Below, one piece after another: positions 52,018 through 61,741 of a stretch of DNA of 64,000 nt. The DNA comes from Methylotenera_A sp044222005 (lineage in GTDB: Bacteria > Pseudomonadota > Gammaproteobacteria > Burkholderiales > Methylophilaceae): NCBI GenBank assembly GCA_044222005.1, contig JBGANY010000009.1, positions 1-64,000 on the forward strand. The letters run 5' to 3'. The notes under the pieces were generated by a model that had not been told where the DNA came from, did no database searches, and saw only the letters and a program-made list of their open reading frames with translations. The position numbers were made by a program, and so were the translations under genes. How positions within the stretch are numbered: position 1 is the stretch's first letter; every line of letters begins with the position of its first letter.

Positions 52018-52698
52018 CTAGCCTGGGCAGGCTGCAGGTACGATATCCGTGCCGATAAACTCCGGCTTAACCTTGTGCAATTCCAGGGCCGCTTCTGCCG
52101 TCACTGCCTTAATCAGCAAGCTGCTAAGCGATTTCCCCGGGCTGCGCAGAGCCTTGCTAGCACCTTTTATCCCTTTTGCCTGCAGATCATTTAGCAAATT
52201 AATGGCGAGCTGCTCATCTTGAAACAGGCCAAACGAAATGGCGTGACGCCACTGTGAATCCTGCACGATAATCAACTCCTGCACGCCCAAGGCTTTGATT
52301 TCAGCCGCTTTCTGCTTTGCCAGTTCAGCGTTTTTTAACGGCGGATAATATACCCAGAACCGTCTGTCCTCCTGCGCGCCCTGCTCCTGAGTGACCTCAC
52401 CTTGCAAACCCAGCCTGGCTAATACCACTTGCGCTGCCGGCAGATTGGTTTTGGTAAAATTCCCCCATTTGTAGCAGCTTGTCGCCGGCGCTTCGACCGG
52501 TGCAGCCACTGCCGCCGTAACCGCTGCCGGAGCCTCTTTTTTGGGCATTGTTTCCAGATCTTTGGCGCTTAATATTTTTAGCTTTTCCGGCTGTATCGAT
52601 CTATCGGCAACCACTGGCTGAGGTAAAATTAAATCCATATTAAAATAAGCCAGCAAACCCACATTGAACAGCACCAGCAACCAAACCAGTAATTTCAT
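52018..52698 (-). CDS. SPOR-domain-like membrane-anchored protein
   Basis: The 226 residues begin with one membrane helix (LLVWLLVLFNVGLLAYF), then a linker with an Ala/Pro/Val-rich segment, and a C-terminal region resembling a SPOR peptidoglycan-binding domain (about 115-200: FWVYYPPLKNAELAKQKAAEIKALGV, ISFGLFQDEQLAINLLNDLQAKGI). It is the third gene of the birA-coaX-SPOR series often seen in betaproteobacteria. Confidence 0.75.
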   Translation of the reverse strand: MKLLVWLLVLFNVGLLAYFNMDLILPQPVVADRSIQPEKLKILSAKDLETMPKKEAPAAVTAAVAAPVEAPATSCYKWGNFTKTNLPAAQVVLARLGLQGEVTQEQGAQEDRRFWVYYPPLKNAELAKQKAAEIKALGVQELIIVQDSQWRHAISFGLFQDEQLAINLLNDLQAKGIKGASKALRSPGKSLSSLLIKAVTAEAALELHKVKPEFIGTDIVPAACPG

Positions 52699-52711
52699 CT
52701 ACACTCTTTCT

Positions 52712-53506
52712 CTAACACGCTTTCTCTAGCAATACCAAGCCTTGCAATACGAGGCTTTTTACAATGATAACCTGTTTTAAGCCGGGGATTAAGTTGGCAT
52801 TTATGGCTTCAGCAATTTTGCCGGCATCGCCGCCACTCATCACCACCTTTGGCATTACACCGCAATGCCTCTCAAGCTGCTGACACATTAAAACAATAGC
52901 GCCAGAAGCCGCATTCAGACAGCCCGTCTGCATCGCATCCTGCGTATTGGTCGGGAATGCACTCATGGTTCCCGAAGGCATATTCAACTGGGCAGCATGA
53001 TGGCTTAACGATTCGTGCATCAAGCGCAGGCCCGGCATGATGGTGCCACCAAGATACAGTCCGTTCTCGCCGATATTGTCGTTGGTGGCGTCTTCTATTA
53101 ACGCATCAATCGTAATCGCCGTGCCTGCATTCACGACAACCGCCGCGTGCCGATACAGGTGCCATGCCGCAATCAGCGCCGCCCAGCGGTCTGCCCCTAA
53201 TGTGTGCGGTTTCTGATAACCGTTGATCACGCCGCCGGCCTGCACTTTTGCGGTCACAAAATGAAGCTCTTTGCCTGCTGCCTGCAATATCTGTGCGACT
53301 TGGTGCGCAACGGCTTCTGCCGCGACGTTGGCAATAATGGCTTTCTGCGCATGTACGGCGTCCTGCGGTAAAGACGAAGCAGCGATATCCGTATTAAAGC
53401 AGGATGCCACTTCTGACAATTTCCCTTCAGCATCCGCAAGCGCCCACTTGGTGCGGGTATTGCCAATATCAATCACTAAAAACACACAGTGCCTTATCTG
53501 CGACAA
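52712..53506 (-). CDS. coaX: Type III pantothenate kinase
   Basis: CoaX makes 4'-phosphopantothenate, the first step to CoA. The 264 residues show the ASKHA motifs VIDIGNTRTKWAL (about 11-23), LGADRWAALIAAWHLY, VVNAGTAITIDAL and LGGTIMPGLRLMHESL. It is followed by the SPOR gene 13 bases on. birA, its usual direct upstream neighbour, is separated by a TonB receptor gene on the other strand. Confidence 0.94.
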   Translation of the reverse strand: MSQIRHCVFLVIDIGNTRTKWALADAEGKLSEVASCFNTDIAASSLPQDAVHAQKAIIANVAAEAVAHQVAQILQAAGKELHFVTAKVQAGGVINGYQKPHTLGADRWAALIAAWHLYRHAAVVVNAGTAITIDALIEDATNDNIGENGLYLGGTIMPGLRLMHESLSHHAAQLNMPSGTMSAFPTNTQDAMQTGCLNAASGAIVLMCQQLERHCGVMPKVVMSGGDAGKIAEAINANLIPGLKQVIIVKSLVLQGLVLLEKAC

Positions 53507-53578
53507 TATGCCACATTCTCAGTACGAGCTTAAGCCAATATAATCTCACTATTATTAAACCATTTTAAGAATAAGGTT

Positions 53579-55858
53579 ATGTTGCCATTCAAGAAGAAAT
53601 ACATTGCATTTACAAGCATTCTAACATCATGCTTGCTTAGTGCAGTTAGCAACAGCGCGCAGGCAGAACACTTGGATTTGCCGAGCATTGAAATTCATGC
53701 TGAAAAAATTGACGCTGAAAACAATTCCTCATTAAACACCAGTGACACTGCGACTCTATTGAGTGAGGAGCCAGGTGTTAGTTTTTATCGTGCCGGCGGT
53801 GTGTCGAGCCTGCCAGCCATACATGGATTGGCAGATGATCGTTTACGCATCAAGCTCGACGGCATGGATCTGATCGCATCATGTCCCAATCATATGAATC
53901 CTGCACTATCTTATATCGACCCATCCAATGTTGGCAAACTCAGCGTTTATGCTGGCATCACTCCAGTGAGTCTAGGAGGAGACAGCATTGGCGGCACAAT
54001 CATCGCAGAAACCACCAAGCCGGAGTTTGCAAAATCCGGCGAAGGCAACCTATTCAAAGGCCAGATAGGAACTTTTTATAGAAGCAACAACAACGCTCAC
54101 GGCGGCAATATCTCTGCCACCTATGCTACCGAGAATGTAAACGTGAATTACTCCGGTGCAATCTCAATAGCAAACAACTATGAAGCCGGAGGAAAATTCA
54201 AGACCTCACCGGTTACAGGACGCATCGGCCACACCCTGCAGCTCGACGAGGTTGGCTCTACCGCCTACGAGACACAGAACCATACCCTGGGCTTCGCTTT
54301 GAAAAGTGACGCCCATCTGGTAGAGGCCGAACTCGGTTATCAGAATATACCCGAGCAACTATACCCAAACCAGCGCATGGATCTGCTTGATAATGAACAG
54401 AAACGCTTAAACCTCCGCTATCTCGGTGATTTCGACTGGGGGGCGCTCGAAGCACGCGCCTATCATGAGAAAGTCGACCACCAAATGGATTTCGGTGCAG
54501 ATAAACGCTACTGGTACGGCGCCGCATCAGGAGGGGCTGCCGGAATAGGCGGATCGGGCAACGGGCAACCATGCTCCCCCATCAGCGCGGCATGTGCCGC
54601 AGGCATGCCTATGTACACCGAAGGCAAGACCACTGGGATTTCATTAAAGGCGGATATCAAGATGGCACAGGAAGATTTGTTACGCCTGGGTAGCGATCTT
54701 CAGCAATATCGTCTAGATGACTGGTGGGCTCCCTCGGGCGCAATGATGTTCCCAAACACGTTCCGCAACATTAACAACGGTGAGCGTGACAGAACCGCTG
54801 TTTTCGCCGAGTGGGAAAATCGCCTGAACCCGCAATGGATGACGCTCGCCGGTGTACGTTATGAGCATGTTAAAACCGATGCTGGCAATGTGACAGGTTA
54901 TGCAAACACAAATGCGGCGGGCTCGAACCAACTGCGTGACAGTACAGCCTTTAATGCCAAGAACCACGACAAAACATACCGCAATTGGGATTTATCAGCC
55001 ATGGCGCGTTACACGCCAAGTTCTGGCATGGATATTGATTTTGGTTTTGCGCGTAAAGTGCGTTCACCAAACTTATACGAGCGTTACACTTGGTCGACCT
55101 GGCAGATGGCGGCGTTAATGAATAATACCGTCGGTGACGGCAACGGCTATTTCGGCAACATCGATCTTAAGCCGGAAAAGGCTCATACGCTTTCTGCCAC
55201 CTTCGATTTGCACGCAGAAAACCGCGACTGGGAGTTTAAGGCCACTCCTTATTACACCCATGTTACCGACTACATCGATGCGATCCAGTGGGACTCTGCC
55301 GCAAACATCGCACGCACTATATTGCAGAGAGATCAGTTCACTGTGTTGCGGTACACCAATCAATCAGCACGGCTATTCGGTTTTGACCTCTCCGGCCACA
55401 TTCCACTGACACATACCAGCGCAGGAGTTTTCGGGCTGAAAGGCTTGCTCAACTATACTAACGGCAAGAACCGAGATACGAACGATGACCTTTACAACAT
55501 CATGCCGCTCAACGCCAAGCTCACGCTCACGCATAATTACGATCGCTGGGAAAATGCTATGGAACTCCAGATGGTAAAAGCGAAAGATAACGTATCGGAT
55601 GTGCGCAACGAAATCAAAACAGCTGGTTATAGTCTAGTTAACTTGCGTTCGAGCTACAACTGGAAGCAGGTAAGGCTTGACTTCGGCATCGAGAACCTGT
55701 TTGACAAAGAATACTCCCTGCCTCTGGGTGGCGCCTATGTCAGTCAGGGCACGACCATGACAACAGCACTGACCCCAACAGGCTCGGTGCCACTTTGGGG
55801 TATCGCCGTACCGGGCATGGGGCGCTCTGTCAACGTTGGATTGACCCTGAAATATTAA
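53579..55858 (+). CDS. OprC/NosA-like copper-binding TonB-dependent outer-membrane receptor
   Basis: The 759 residues have a signal peptide (cleavage after about residue 29), a plug domain (about 45-150) and a 22-strand-type barrel ending in the aromatic VGLTLKY. The OprC copper site CxxxM-HxM is visible as C102-PNH-M106 and H301-Q-M303. That pairing is characteristic of the copper receptor OprC and the related NosA. Copper(I/II) uptake is therefore likely, and other metals are less so. The gene lies between birA and coaX in opposite orientation, which suggests insertion of an accessory gene. Confidence 0.85.
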   Translation: MLPFKKKYIAFTSILTSCLLSAVSNSAQAEHLDLPSIEIHAEKIDAENNSSLNTSDTATLLSEEPGVSFYRAGGVSSLPAIHGLADDRLRIKLDGMDLIASCPNHMNPALSYIDPSNVGKLSVYAGITPVSLGGDSIGGTIIAETTKPEFAKSGEGNLFKGQIGTFYRSNNNAHGGNISATYATENVNVNYSGAISIANNYEAGGKFKTSPVTGRIGHTLQLDEVGSTAYETQNHTLGFALKSDAHLVEAELGYQNIPEQLYPNQRMDLLDNEQKRLNLRYLGDFDWGALEARAYHEKVDHQMDFGADKRYWYGAASGGAAGIGGSGNGQPCSPISAACAAGMPMYTEGKTTGISLKADIKMAQEDLLRLGSDLQQYRLDDWWAPSGAMMFPNTFRNINNGERDRTAVFAEWENRLNPQWMTLAGVRYEHVKTDAGNVTGYANTNAAGSNQLRDSTAFNAKNHDKTYRNWDLSAMARYTPSSGMDIDFGFARKVRSPNLYERYTWSTWQMAALMNNTVGDGNGYFGNIDLKPEKAHTLSATFDLHAENRDWEFKATPYYTHVTDYIDAIQWDSAANIARTILQRDQFTVLRYTNQSARLFGFDLSGHIPLTHTSAGVFGLKGLLNYTNGKNRDTNDDLYNIMPLNAKLTLTHNYDRWENAMELQMVKAKDNVSDVRNEIKTAGYSLVNLRSSYNWKQVRLDFGIENLFDKEYSLPLGGAYVSQGTTMTTALTPTGSVPLWGIAVPGMGRSVNVGLTLKY

Positions 55859-55880
55859 ACAGCATTTAAATCTGCGCGGT

Positions 55881-56855
55881 TTATACGCCGCGCAGACTAA
55901 TCTCTCCCGCTGAAAACCGCTGCAAACCAAGCGCGGTTTCTACCAGCAAAATACCGTCTTCCGCCACATTCTTCACCACACCCTGCACATCGCGCCCATC
56001 CGGCAGCAGCATGCGTACCGGCTTGCCGCGGTACGCATGATGGCTTAGCCATTCGTCCCGCAGCTCAATAAATCCGTGCTGTTCAAAGCCGCTCAACACA
56101 TCTGCCAGGTGTTTCAGCAGCACACCCAGCAGTTCGTTCTGATCAATTGGCGCACTCGTGCTCGCCAAATCAATCGCAGGCTGGTCAATGCCATGCAGCA
56201 CATTTTTTGGCAGATTCAAATTAACGCCCACACCGATCACCGCCGCGCTTGGGCCTTCCATATCACCCTGCAGTTCAATCAAAATGCCCGCCAGCTTTTT
56301 ACCGTCAATCAGCACATCATTGGGCCATTTAAGTTGTGCCTGGTTAATGCCGAAGCCATGCAGCGTGCGCATCAGCGCCACACCTACCGCCAGACTTAAA
56401 CCGGAAAGCGCCGCTGCCCCGCATTGAAAGCGCCATAACAATGAAAACGTTAAACTAGAACCCAAATGCGATACCCAAGTTCTACCGCGGCGGCCCTTGC
56501 CACTGGTTTGCACGTGTGCCGCCACGCATGTGGCATGCGCCGCATGTTTGCTTTGCATGAGATGAGTATTGGTCGAAGCCACTTCATCCAGCACTTCCAG
56601 TTTAAACCAGGCGCGCTGCTCGCCAATGGCTTTAAGCACCTCATTTTCATCTAAAAATTCAATAGGCTGTGGCAGCTTATAACCGCGCCCGCGTACTGAA
56701 AAAACCTCAATCCCCAAAGTTTCCGCATGATTAACCGCATTCCATATCGTGGCGCGCGTGACATTAAACTGCCGCGCCAAATCCTCGCCGGAATGGAATT
56801 GCCCATCAGCAAGCAATCGCAATATTGGAAAAGTAAGCGCGTTCATATTGTGCAA
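55881..56855 (-). CDS. birA: Biotin--[acetyl-CoA-carboxylase] ligase / biotin repressor BirA
   Basis: The 324 residues carry an N-terminal winged helix (about 1-65: GEDLARQFNVTRATIWNAVNHAETLG) and the ligase core with the biotinyl-AMP loop SGKGRRGRTWVSHLGSSL and LKWPNDVLIDGKKLAGIL, followed by a small C-terminal SH3-like domain. It can act as both ligase and biotin-operon repressor. Confidence 0.94.
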   Translation of the reverse strand: MHNMNALTFPILRLLADGQFHSGEDLARQFNVTRATIWNAVNHAETLGIEVFSVRGRGYKLPQPIEFLDENEVLKAIGEQRAWFKLEVLDEVASTNTHLMQSKHAAHATCVAAHVQTSGKGRRGRTWVSHLGSSLTFSLLWRFQCGAAALSGLSLAVGVALMRTLHGFGINQAQLKWPNDVLIDGKKLAGILIELQGDMEGPSAAVIGVGVNLNLPKNVLHGIDQPAIDLASTSAPIDQNELLGVLLKHLADVLSGFEQHGFIELRDEWLSHHAYRGKPVRMLLPDGRDVQGVVKNVAEDGILLVETALGLQRFSAGEISLRGV

Positions 56856-56926
56856 GAGTTTAGCACAGCCATATAGAACCCCATAAGCTGGTGTAAAATA
56901 ACAGAAACTTAACTAAACTTGTTGCC

Positions 56927-58693
56927 ATGTCATCCGAAAAAACACCTACACAGCCCGCCTCCAACTTTATTCGCGGCATTATCGACCGCGATCTGGCCGA
57001 AAATAAATTCGCCAACAAGCATTGGGCAGGCAGCCCGGGCGATGCGGCACACCACGCAAAAGGCCAAGTGGATACCGCCAAAATCCGCACGCGTTTTCCG
57101 CCCGAGCCGAATGGTTATCTTCACATCGGCCATGCGAAATCCATCTGCCTGAATTTCGGCCTGGCGCGCGATTACGGCGGTATTTGCCACTTGCGTTTTG
57201 ACGACACCAACCCCGAAAAAGAAAGCCAGGAATATGTCGACAGCATCACCGAGATGGTGCACTGGCTTGGCTTTGGCTGGCAGAACGGCAATGAGAACAA
57301 CCTCTATTTTGCCTCAGATTATTTTGATTTCATGTACCGCGCGGCAGAGAGCCTGATTGAACACGGCCATGCGTATATTGACCAGCAAACCGCAGACGAG
57401 ATGCGCACCAACCGCGGCACGTTGACTGAGGCCGGTAAAGATTCGCCCTACCGCAACCGCAGCGCTGCCGAGAACCTCGCCATCTTCCGCGAAATGCGCG
57501 ATGGCAAACACCCGGACGGCAGCATGGTGCTGCGTGCGAAAATCGACATGGGATCGCCTAACATCAACATGCGCGACCCCGCCATTTACCGCATCCGCCG
57601 CGCGCACCACCACAATACGGGCGATAAATGGTGCATCTACCCCATGTACACCTTCGCACATCCGATTGAGGACGCGCTGGAAACCATTACCCACTCCATC
57701 TGCACGCTGGAATTCGAAGACCAACGTCCGTTTTATGATTGGTTATTGCTACGATTGGCTGAAGCTGGCTTGCTTGCTGAACCGCTGCCGCACCAATACG
57801 AATTTGCGCGCCTCAACCTCACCTACGTGGTGCTATCCAAACGCAAACTGATTCAACTGGTGGAAGAAAAACACGTATCAGGATGGGACGACCCACGCTT
57901 GCCTACGCTGGCAGGCGCGCGCCGGCGCGGCTACACGCCGGAAGGCTTTAGGTTGTTTGCAGACCGCATCGGCGTATCCAAGGCGGATTCATGGATTGAA
58001 TACACCATACTCGAAGACTGCATGCGCGAAACGCTGAACGAGGCCGCAGAGCGCCGCATTGCCGTGCTGGACCCGATTAAACTGGTGATTGATAACTATC
58101 CTGAAAATACGAGTGAGGATTGCTTTGCGCCCAACCACCCGCTCAAACCGGAACTCGGCAAGCGCGTCGTGCCGCTCTCCCGCGAGCTGTGGATAGAACG
58201 CGAAGACTTTATGGAAGACCCGGCTAAAGGCTATTTCCGCCTATTCCCCGGCAACATGGTGCGCCTGCGCTATGGCTATGTGGTGAAATGCACCGGCTGC
58301 GAGAAAGACGCGGCAGGCAACGTCACCGTGGTGCATTGCGAATACCTGCCGGACACCAAATCCGGCACGCCGGGCTCAGATAGCGTCAAGGTGAAAGGCA
58401 ACATCCACTGGGTAAGCGCACAGCATGCCTACGCGGCAGAAATCCGCATGTACGATAGATTGTTCAAAGATGCCAACCCCGGCAGCGGCGATAGGGACTT
58501 TCTGCAAGACATCAACCCGAATTCAGTGACTGTGATCACCGCACAGCTGGAACCCGGCCTGAAAGACGCCAAAGCGGAAGACACCTTCCAGTTCGAGCGT
58601 CACGGCTACTTTGTGGCCGATAGAAAAGACAGCGTGGCTGGCAAGCCCGTGTTTAATAGAACTGTGACACTTCGGGATGCTTGGCAGAAATAA
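56927..58693 (+). CDS. glnS: Glutaminyl-tRNA synthetase
   Basis: The class I synthetase charges tRNA-Gln. The 588 residues show FPPEPNGYLHIGHAKSI with the HIGH motif, DDTNPEKE, and the KMSKS-equivalent VLSKRKL. The anticodon-binding barrels follow (LSRELWIEREDF). A TAAAAT at 56894-56899 may be the -10. The stop overlaps the next start (TAATG). Confidence 0.96.
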   Translation: MSSEKTPTQPASNFIRGIIDRDLAENKFANKHWAGSPGDAAHHAKGQVDTAKIRTRFPPEPNGYLHIGHAKSICLNFGLARDYGGICHLRFDDTNPEKESQEYVDSITEMVHWLGFGWQNGNENNLYFASDYFDFMYRAAESLIEHGHAYIDQQTADEMRTNRGTLTEAGKDSPYRNRSAAENLAIFREMRDGKHPDGSMVLRAKIDMGSPNINMRDPAIYRIRRAHHHNTGDKWCIYPMYTFAHPIEDALETITHSICTLEFEDQRPFYDWLLLRLAEAGLLAEPLPHQYEFARLNLTYVVLSKRKLIQLVEEKHVSGWDDPRLPTLAGARRRGYTPEGFRLFADRIGVSKADSWIEYTILEDCMRETLNEAAERRIAVLDPIKLVIDNYPENTSEDCFAPNHPLKPELGKRVVPLSRELWIEREDFMEDPAKGYFRLFPGNMVRLRYGYVVKCTGCEKDAAGNVTVVHCEYLPDTKSGTPGSDSVKVKGNIHWVSAQHAYAAEIRMYDRLFKDANPGSGDRDFLQDINPNSVTVITAQLEPGLKDAKAEDTFQFERHGYFVADRKDSVAGKPVFNRTVTLRDAWQK

Positions 58694-59415
58694 TGGATAA
58701 GGCACTCTCATACGGGGCAGCATTTATTCTAGGGGTTGGTGCTGGCTGGGTCATACAAGGCCGACATTGGGATGTTTTTCTTACTTCTTATATCCCAGCA
58801 TTAGCGACACTGCTAGCAGCATTCTACGGTGCCAAATATGCGTTTCAGTTTCAAAAAGATAAAGAGGTAGAAGATATCAAAAGGCGTAACTTAGTAAATG
58901 CGAATATAGCGATTCACGCCTTATCAAGGATGGCTAATAAGCTTTTTATATATCAAAGGGATTTCATTAATCCCGTACGCACAAGCCCAGCCATTTTTAT
59001 TGAATTACGACCATCACTCATCTTAGAAAAAGACCTTATTAGACTAAATGTAGATGCGCTATATTTTTTACTAGAAACAGAGCATAGGAATTTATTGGGC
59101 GAAGTAATAATCGAAGAAGAGCGATACAGGAGCGCCATAGATGCTATTAACGCAAGGTCACATATTCACCAAAATGAGGTGCAGCCAATACTGGAAAAGA
59201 TGGGCTTCGTACAGGGCAGCACGTATACCTTTAATCAAATTGAACAATTTCTGGGACCTAGGCTTTATACGACTATTCAACAGACTACTCAGCAATTAAT
59301 TGAACATGTTGACAGTACATTAGCCAGTCTCCAGAAAGTTGGAGATAAACTAACAATTGACATTAAATCCCTCTACCCCAATCAAACAGTAATTGGCTTT
59401 AAATTACCAGGATAA
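58693..59415 (+). CDS. Orphan membrane-anchored helical protein
   Basis: The 240-residue product (ATG 58693, overlapping the glnS stop as TAATG) has two N-terminal hydrophobic helices (about 6-24 and 32-52: AAFILGVGAGWVIQG and YIPALATLLAAFYGAKYAF). A charged, coiled-coil-prone cytoplasmic part follows (KDKEVEDIKRRN, QTTQQLIEHVDSTLASLQKV). I recognise no family. Its base composition is clearly AT-richer than glnS and cysK around it, which suggests recent acquisition. Confidence 0.65.
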   Translation: MDKALSYGAAFILGVGAGWVIQGRHWDVFLTSYIPALATLLAAFYGAKYAFQFQKDKEVEDIKRRNLVNANIAIHALSRMANKLFIYQRDFINPVRTSPAIFIELRPSLILEKDLIRLNVDALYFLLETEHRNLLGEVIIEEERYRSAIDAINARSHIHQNEVQPILEKMGFVQGSTYTFNQIEQFLGPRLYTTIQQTTQQLIEHVDSTLASLQKVGDKLTIDIKSLYPNQTVIGFKLPG

Positions 59416-59467
59416 GAAAATATCAAATTTAAGGGATAACCTCGAATAATATTTTTAAGGAGCCATT

Positions 59468-60400
59468 ATGCGCATCGCTAACAACACCGCCGAGCTTATC
59501 GGCAACACACCACTGGTTAAACTAGGCCGCGTAGCGGCGGGCATTGATGCGACAATCGCCTGCAAACTGGAATACTTTAACCCGGCCAGCAGCGTAAAAG
59601 ACCGTATTGCCGTCTCGATTATCGACGCGCTCACTAAAGCCGGGCGCATTAAGCCGGACACCATTATTTTAGAGGCGACCAGCGGCAACACGGGCATTGG
59701 CCTTGCCATGGTGTGCGCGGCGCGCGGCATTAAATGTGCGTTTGTAATGCCGGAAACCATGAGCCGCGAGCGCAGATTATTACTCAAAGCTTATGGCGCC
59801 GACCTGATTTTAACGCCCGGGCCGGACGGCATGCCGGGCGCGATTAAAAAAACCGAGGAGCTGGCGGCAGCGGATAGCAGATACGTGATTGCGCAGCAGT
59901 TTGATAACCCCGCCAACCCGGAGATACACCGCAAAACCACCGCGGAGGAAATCTGGGCGGATACCGATGGCAAAGTGGATATTTTCGTCTCTGGCATCGG
60001 CACCGGCGGCACGATTACCGGCGTGGGCGAAGTGCTGAAAGCGCGCAACCCGAAGATTCAAATCATCGCGGTGGAGCCGGATGCCAGCCCGGTATTATCG
60101 GGCGGCGTGCGCGGCCCGCACCCGATTCAGGGCATCGGCGCAGGCTTTGTGCCTTCGATACTCAACACCAAAATTTACGATGAAGTGATCCGCGTAAAAA
60201 ACGACGATGCCATGAACACCGCGCGCCGCATGGCGACTGAGGATGGCTTGCTGGTAGGCATCTCATCCGGCGCGGCAACCTGGGCAGCAATGGAAGTCGC
60301 CAAACGGCCGGAAAACAAGGGCAAGCTGATTGTGGTGATTATTCCCTCTTTCGGTGAGCGCTATCTTTCAACCGTGCTGTATAGCCACCTTGAGGTATAG
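59468..60400 (+). CDS. cysK: Cysteine synthase A (O-acetylserine sulfhydrylase)
   Basis: This PLP enzyme makes cysteine from O-acetylserine and sulfide. The 310 residues show NPASSVKDRIA with the PLP lysine, EATSGNTGIGLAM, the GTGGTITG phosphate loop and GISSGAATWAA. AAGGAG precedes ATG 59468. It is a single gene. Confidence 0.95.
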   Translation: MRIANNTAELIGNTPLVKLGRVAAGIDATIACKLEYFNPASSVKDRIAVSIIDALTKAGRIKPDTIILEATSGNTGIGLAMVCAARGIKCAFVMPETMSRERRLLLKAYGADLILTPGPDGMPGAIKKTEELAAADSRYVIAQQFDNPANPEIHRKTTAEEIWADTDGKVDIFVSGIGTGGTITGVGEVLKARNPKIQIIAVEPDASPVLSGGVRGPHPIQGIGAGFVPSILNTKIYDEVIRVKNDDAMNTARRMATEDGLLVGISSGAATWAAMEVAKRPENKGKLIVVIIPSFGERYLSTVLYSHLEV

Positions 60401-60568
60401 CAAGACCTTACTTGGATATTCTTTTGAAAAATTCAATTTGAACGCCATCTTTGTTTCATGGTCGATGTAAGGGCGAGCACTTAAGGCAAGCTCGAGCTCA
60501 CCCAAAAGCCTATAATTAACAGTATCATAATAGCTAGATAGACTAGGCAGAAGAACAACAGATACCCT

Positions 60569-61735
60569 ATGCGACGCATTTTAATTATCCTTGTACTTAT
60601 AGCAGGCGTTGGCGCTGCATATTGGTGGTTTACCAAACCCAAACCAATTACGGTAACGCTAGTTGAAGTTGGAAGCGGCAAAGTAGAAGCCAGCGTAGCC
60701 AACACGCGCGCCGGCAGTGTGGAAGCCTGCCTGCGCACACGCCTCTCGCCCATTAGCGGCGGGCGTATCGCTTATCTCGGCATTAAAAAAGGCGATCATG
60801 TTAAAAAGGGTCAAGTGCTGCTGCGCCTGTGGAACGACGATCAGCAGGCGCAAAGTAACTTGGCGCAAACGCAGGTAGCCAGCAGCCAGAAACGCATCGC
60901 CGAAGCATGCTCCATGGCCGATAACGCCGAACGTGAAGCGGGCCGCATGGCTGAGCTGCATGCAAAAGGCTTTATCTCTAAAAGCGGTGAAGAGAAATCA
61001 CGCTACGAGGCACAATCGCGCCGCGCCGCCTGCGATGCCGCGCGTGCCGATGTGAAACAGGCGCAGGCACGTGTAAAAGTCACGAAAGTGGAACAAGACC
61101 GTACATTGTTAGTCGCGCCATTTGACGGCATTGTGGCGGATATCGTCGGCGAACTGGGTGAATACACCACGCCCTCGCCCCCCGGTGTGGCCACGCCACC
61201 TGCCATTGACCTGATCGATGATTCCTGCCTGTATATTGAAGCGCCGATGGACGAAGTGGATGCGCCCAAGATCCATATTGGCCAGCCGGCGCGGGTTTCT
61301 TTAGACGCGTTGCCGGGCAAGACATTGCCTGGGCATGTGAAACGCGTTGCGCCTTATGTGGTTGCGGTGGAAAAACAGGCGCGTACCGTTGATGTGGAAG
61401 TCTCGCTGGACAGCACAGAAGATACCAAACAATTACTGGTCGGCTATAGTGCCGATGTGGAAATCGTGCTGGATAGCCGCGAAAACGTATTGCGCGTGCC
61501 GACCTCTACCCTGATGGAAGGCAATAAGGTACTGGTTTATGAGCCATCCACAAAAAAACTGGAAGAGCGCGCAATCAAGGCGGGCATTACCAATTGGGAA
61601 TACACCGAAGTATTGGACGGGCTGAAACAGGGCGACCGCATTGTGGCTTCACTAGAGCGCGAAGGCGTAAAAGCGGGCGTTGCAGTGACGCCAGAAAAAA
61701 CAGAAACCAATCCTAAATCAATTAAGGCAAAATGA
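60569..61735 (+). CDS. HlyD/MacA-like periplasmic adaptor of an efflux pump
   Basis: The 388 residues begin with a membrane anchor (ILIILVLIAGVGAAYWWF). A lipoyl-like half-motif follows (GRIAYLGIKKGDHVKKGQVLLRL), then an Ala/Gln-rich coiled-coil hairpin (about 95-175), the second lipoyl half (LVAPFDGIVADI) and beta-barrel domains. It precedes an ABC ATPase and two permeases by a few bases, forming an export operon of MacAB type. The substrate is unknown. Confidence 0.88.
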   Translation: MRRILIILVLIAGVGAAYWWFTKPKPITVTLVEVGSGKVEASVANTRAGSVEACLRTRLSPISGGRIAYLGIKKGDHVKKGQVLLRLWNDDQQAQSNLAQTQVASSQKRIAEACSMADNAEREAGRMAELHAKGFISKSGEEKSRYEAQSRRAACDAARADVKQAQARVKVTKVEQDRTLLVAPFDGIVADIVGELGEYTTPSPPGVATPPAIDLIDDSCLYIEAPMDEVDAPKIHIGQPARVSLDALPGKTLPGHVKRVAPYVVAVEKQARTVDVEVSLDSTEDTKQLLVGYSADVEIVLDSRENVLRVPTSTLMEGNKVLVYEPSTKKLEERAIKAGITNWEYTEVLDGLKQGDRIVASLEREGVKAGVAVTPEKTETNPKSIKAK

Positions 61736-61741
61736 TTTCAC

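Noticed and set aside
52726..52756. Third copy of the AAGCC hairpin repeat
   Set aside because: It shares only AAGCC/GGCTT, lies inside the coaX coding end and lacks the AATATCCA core.
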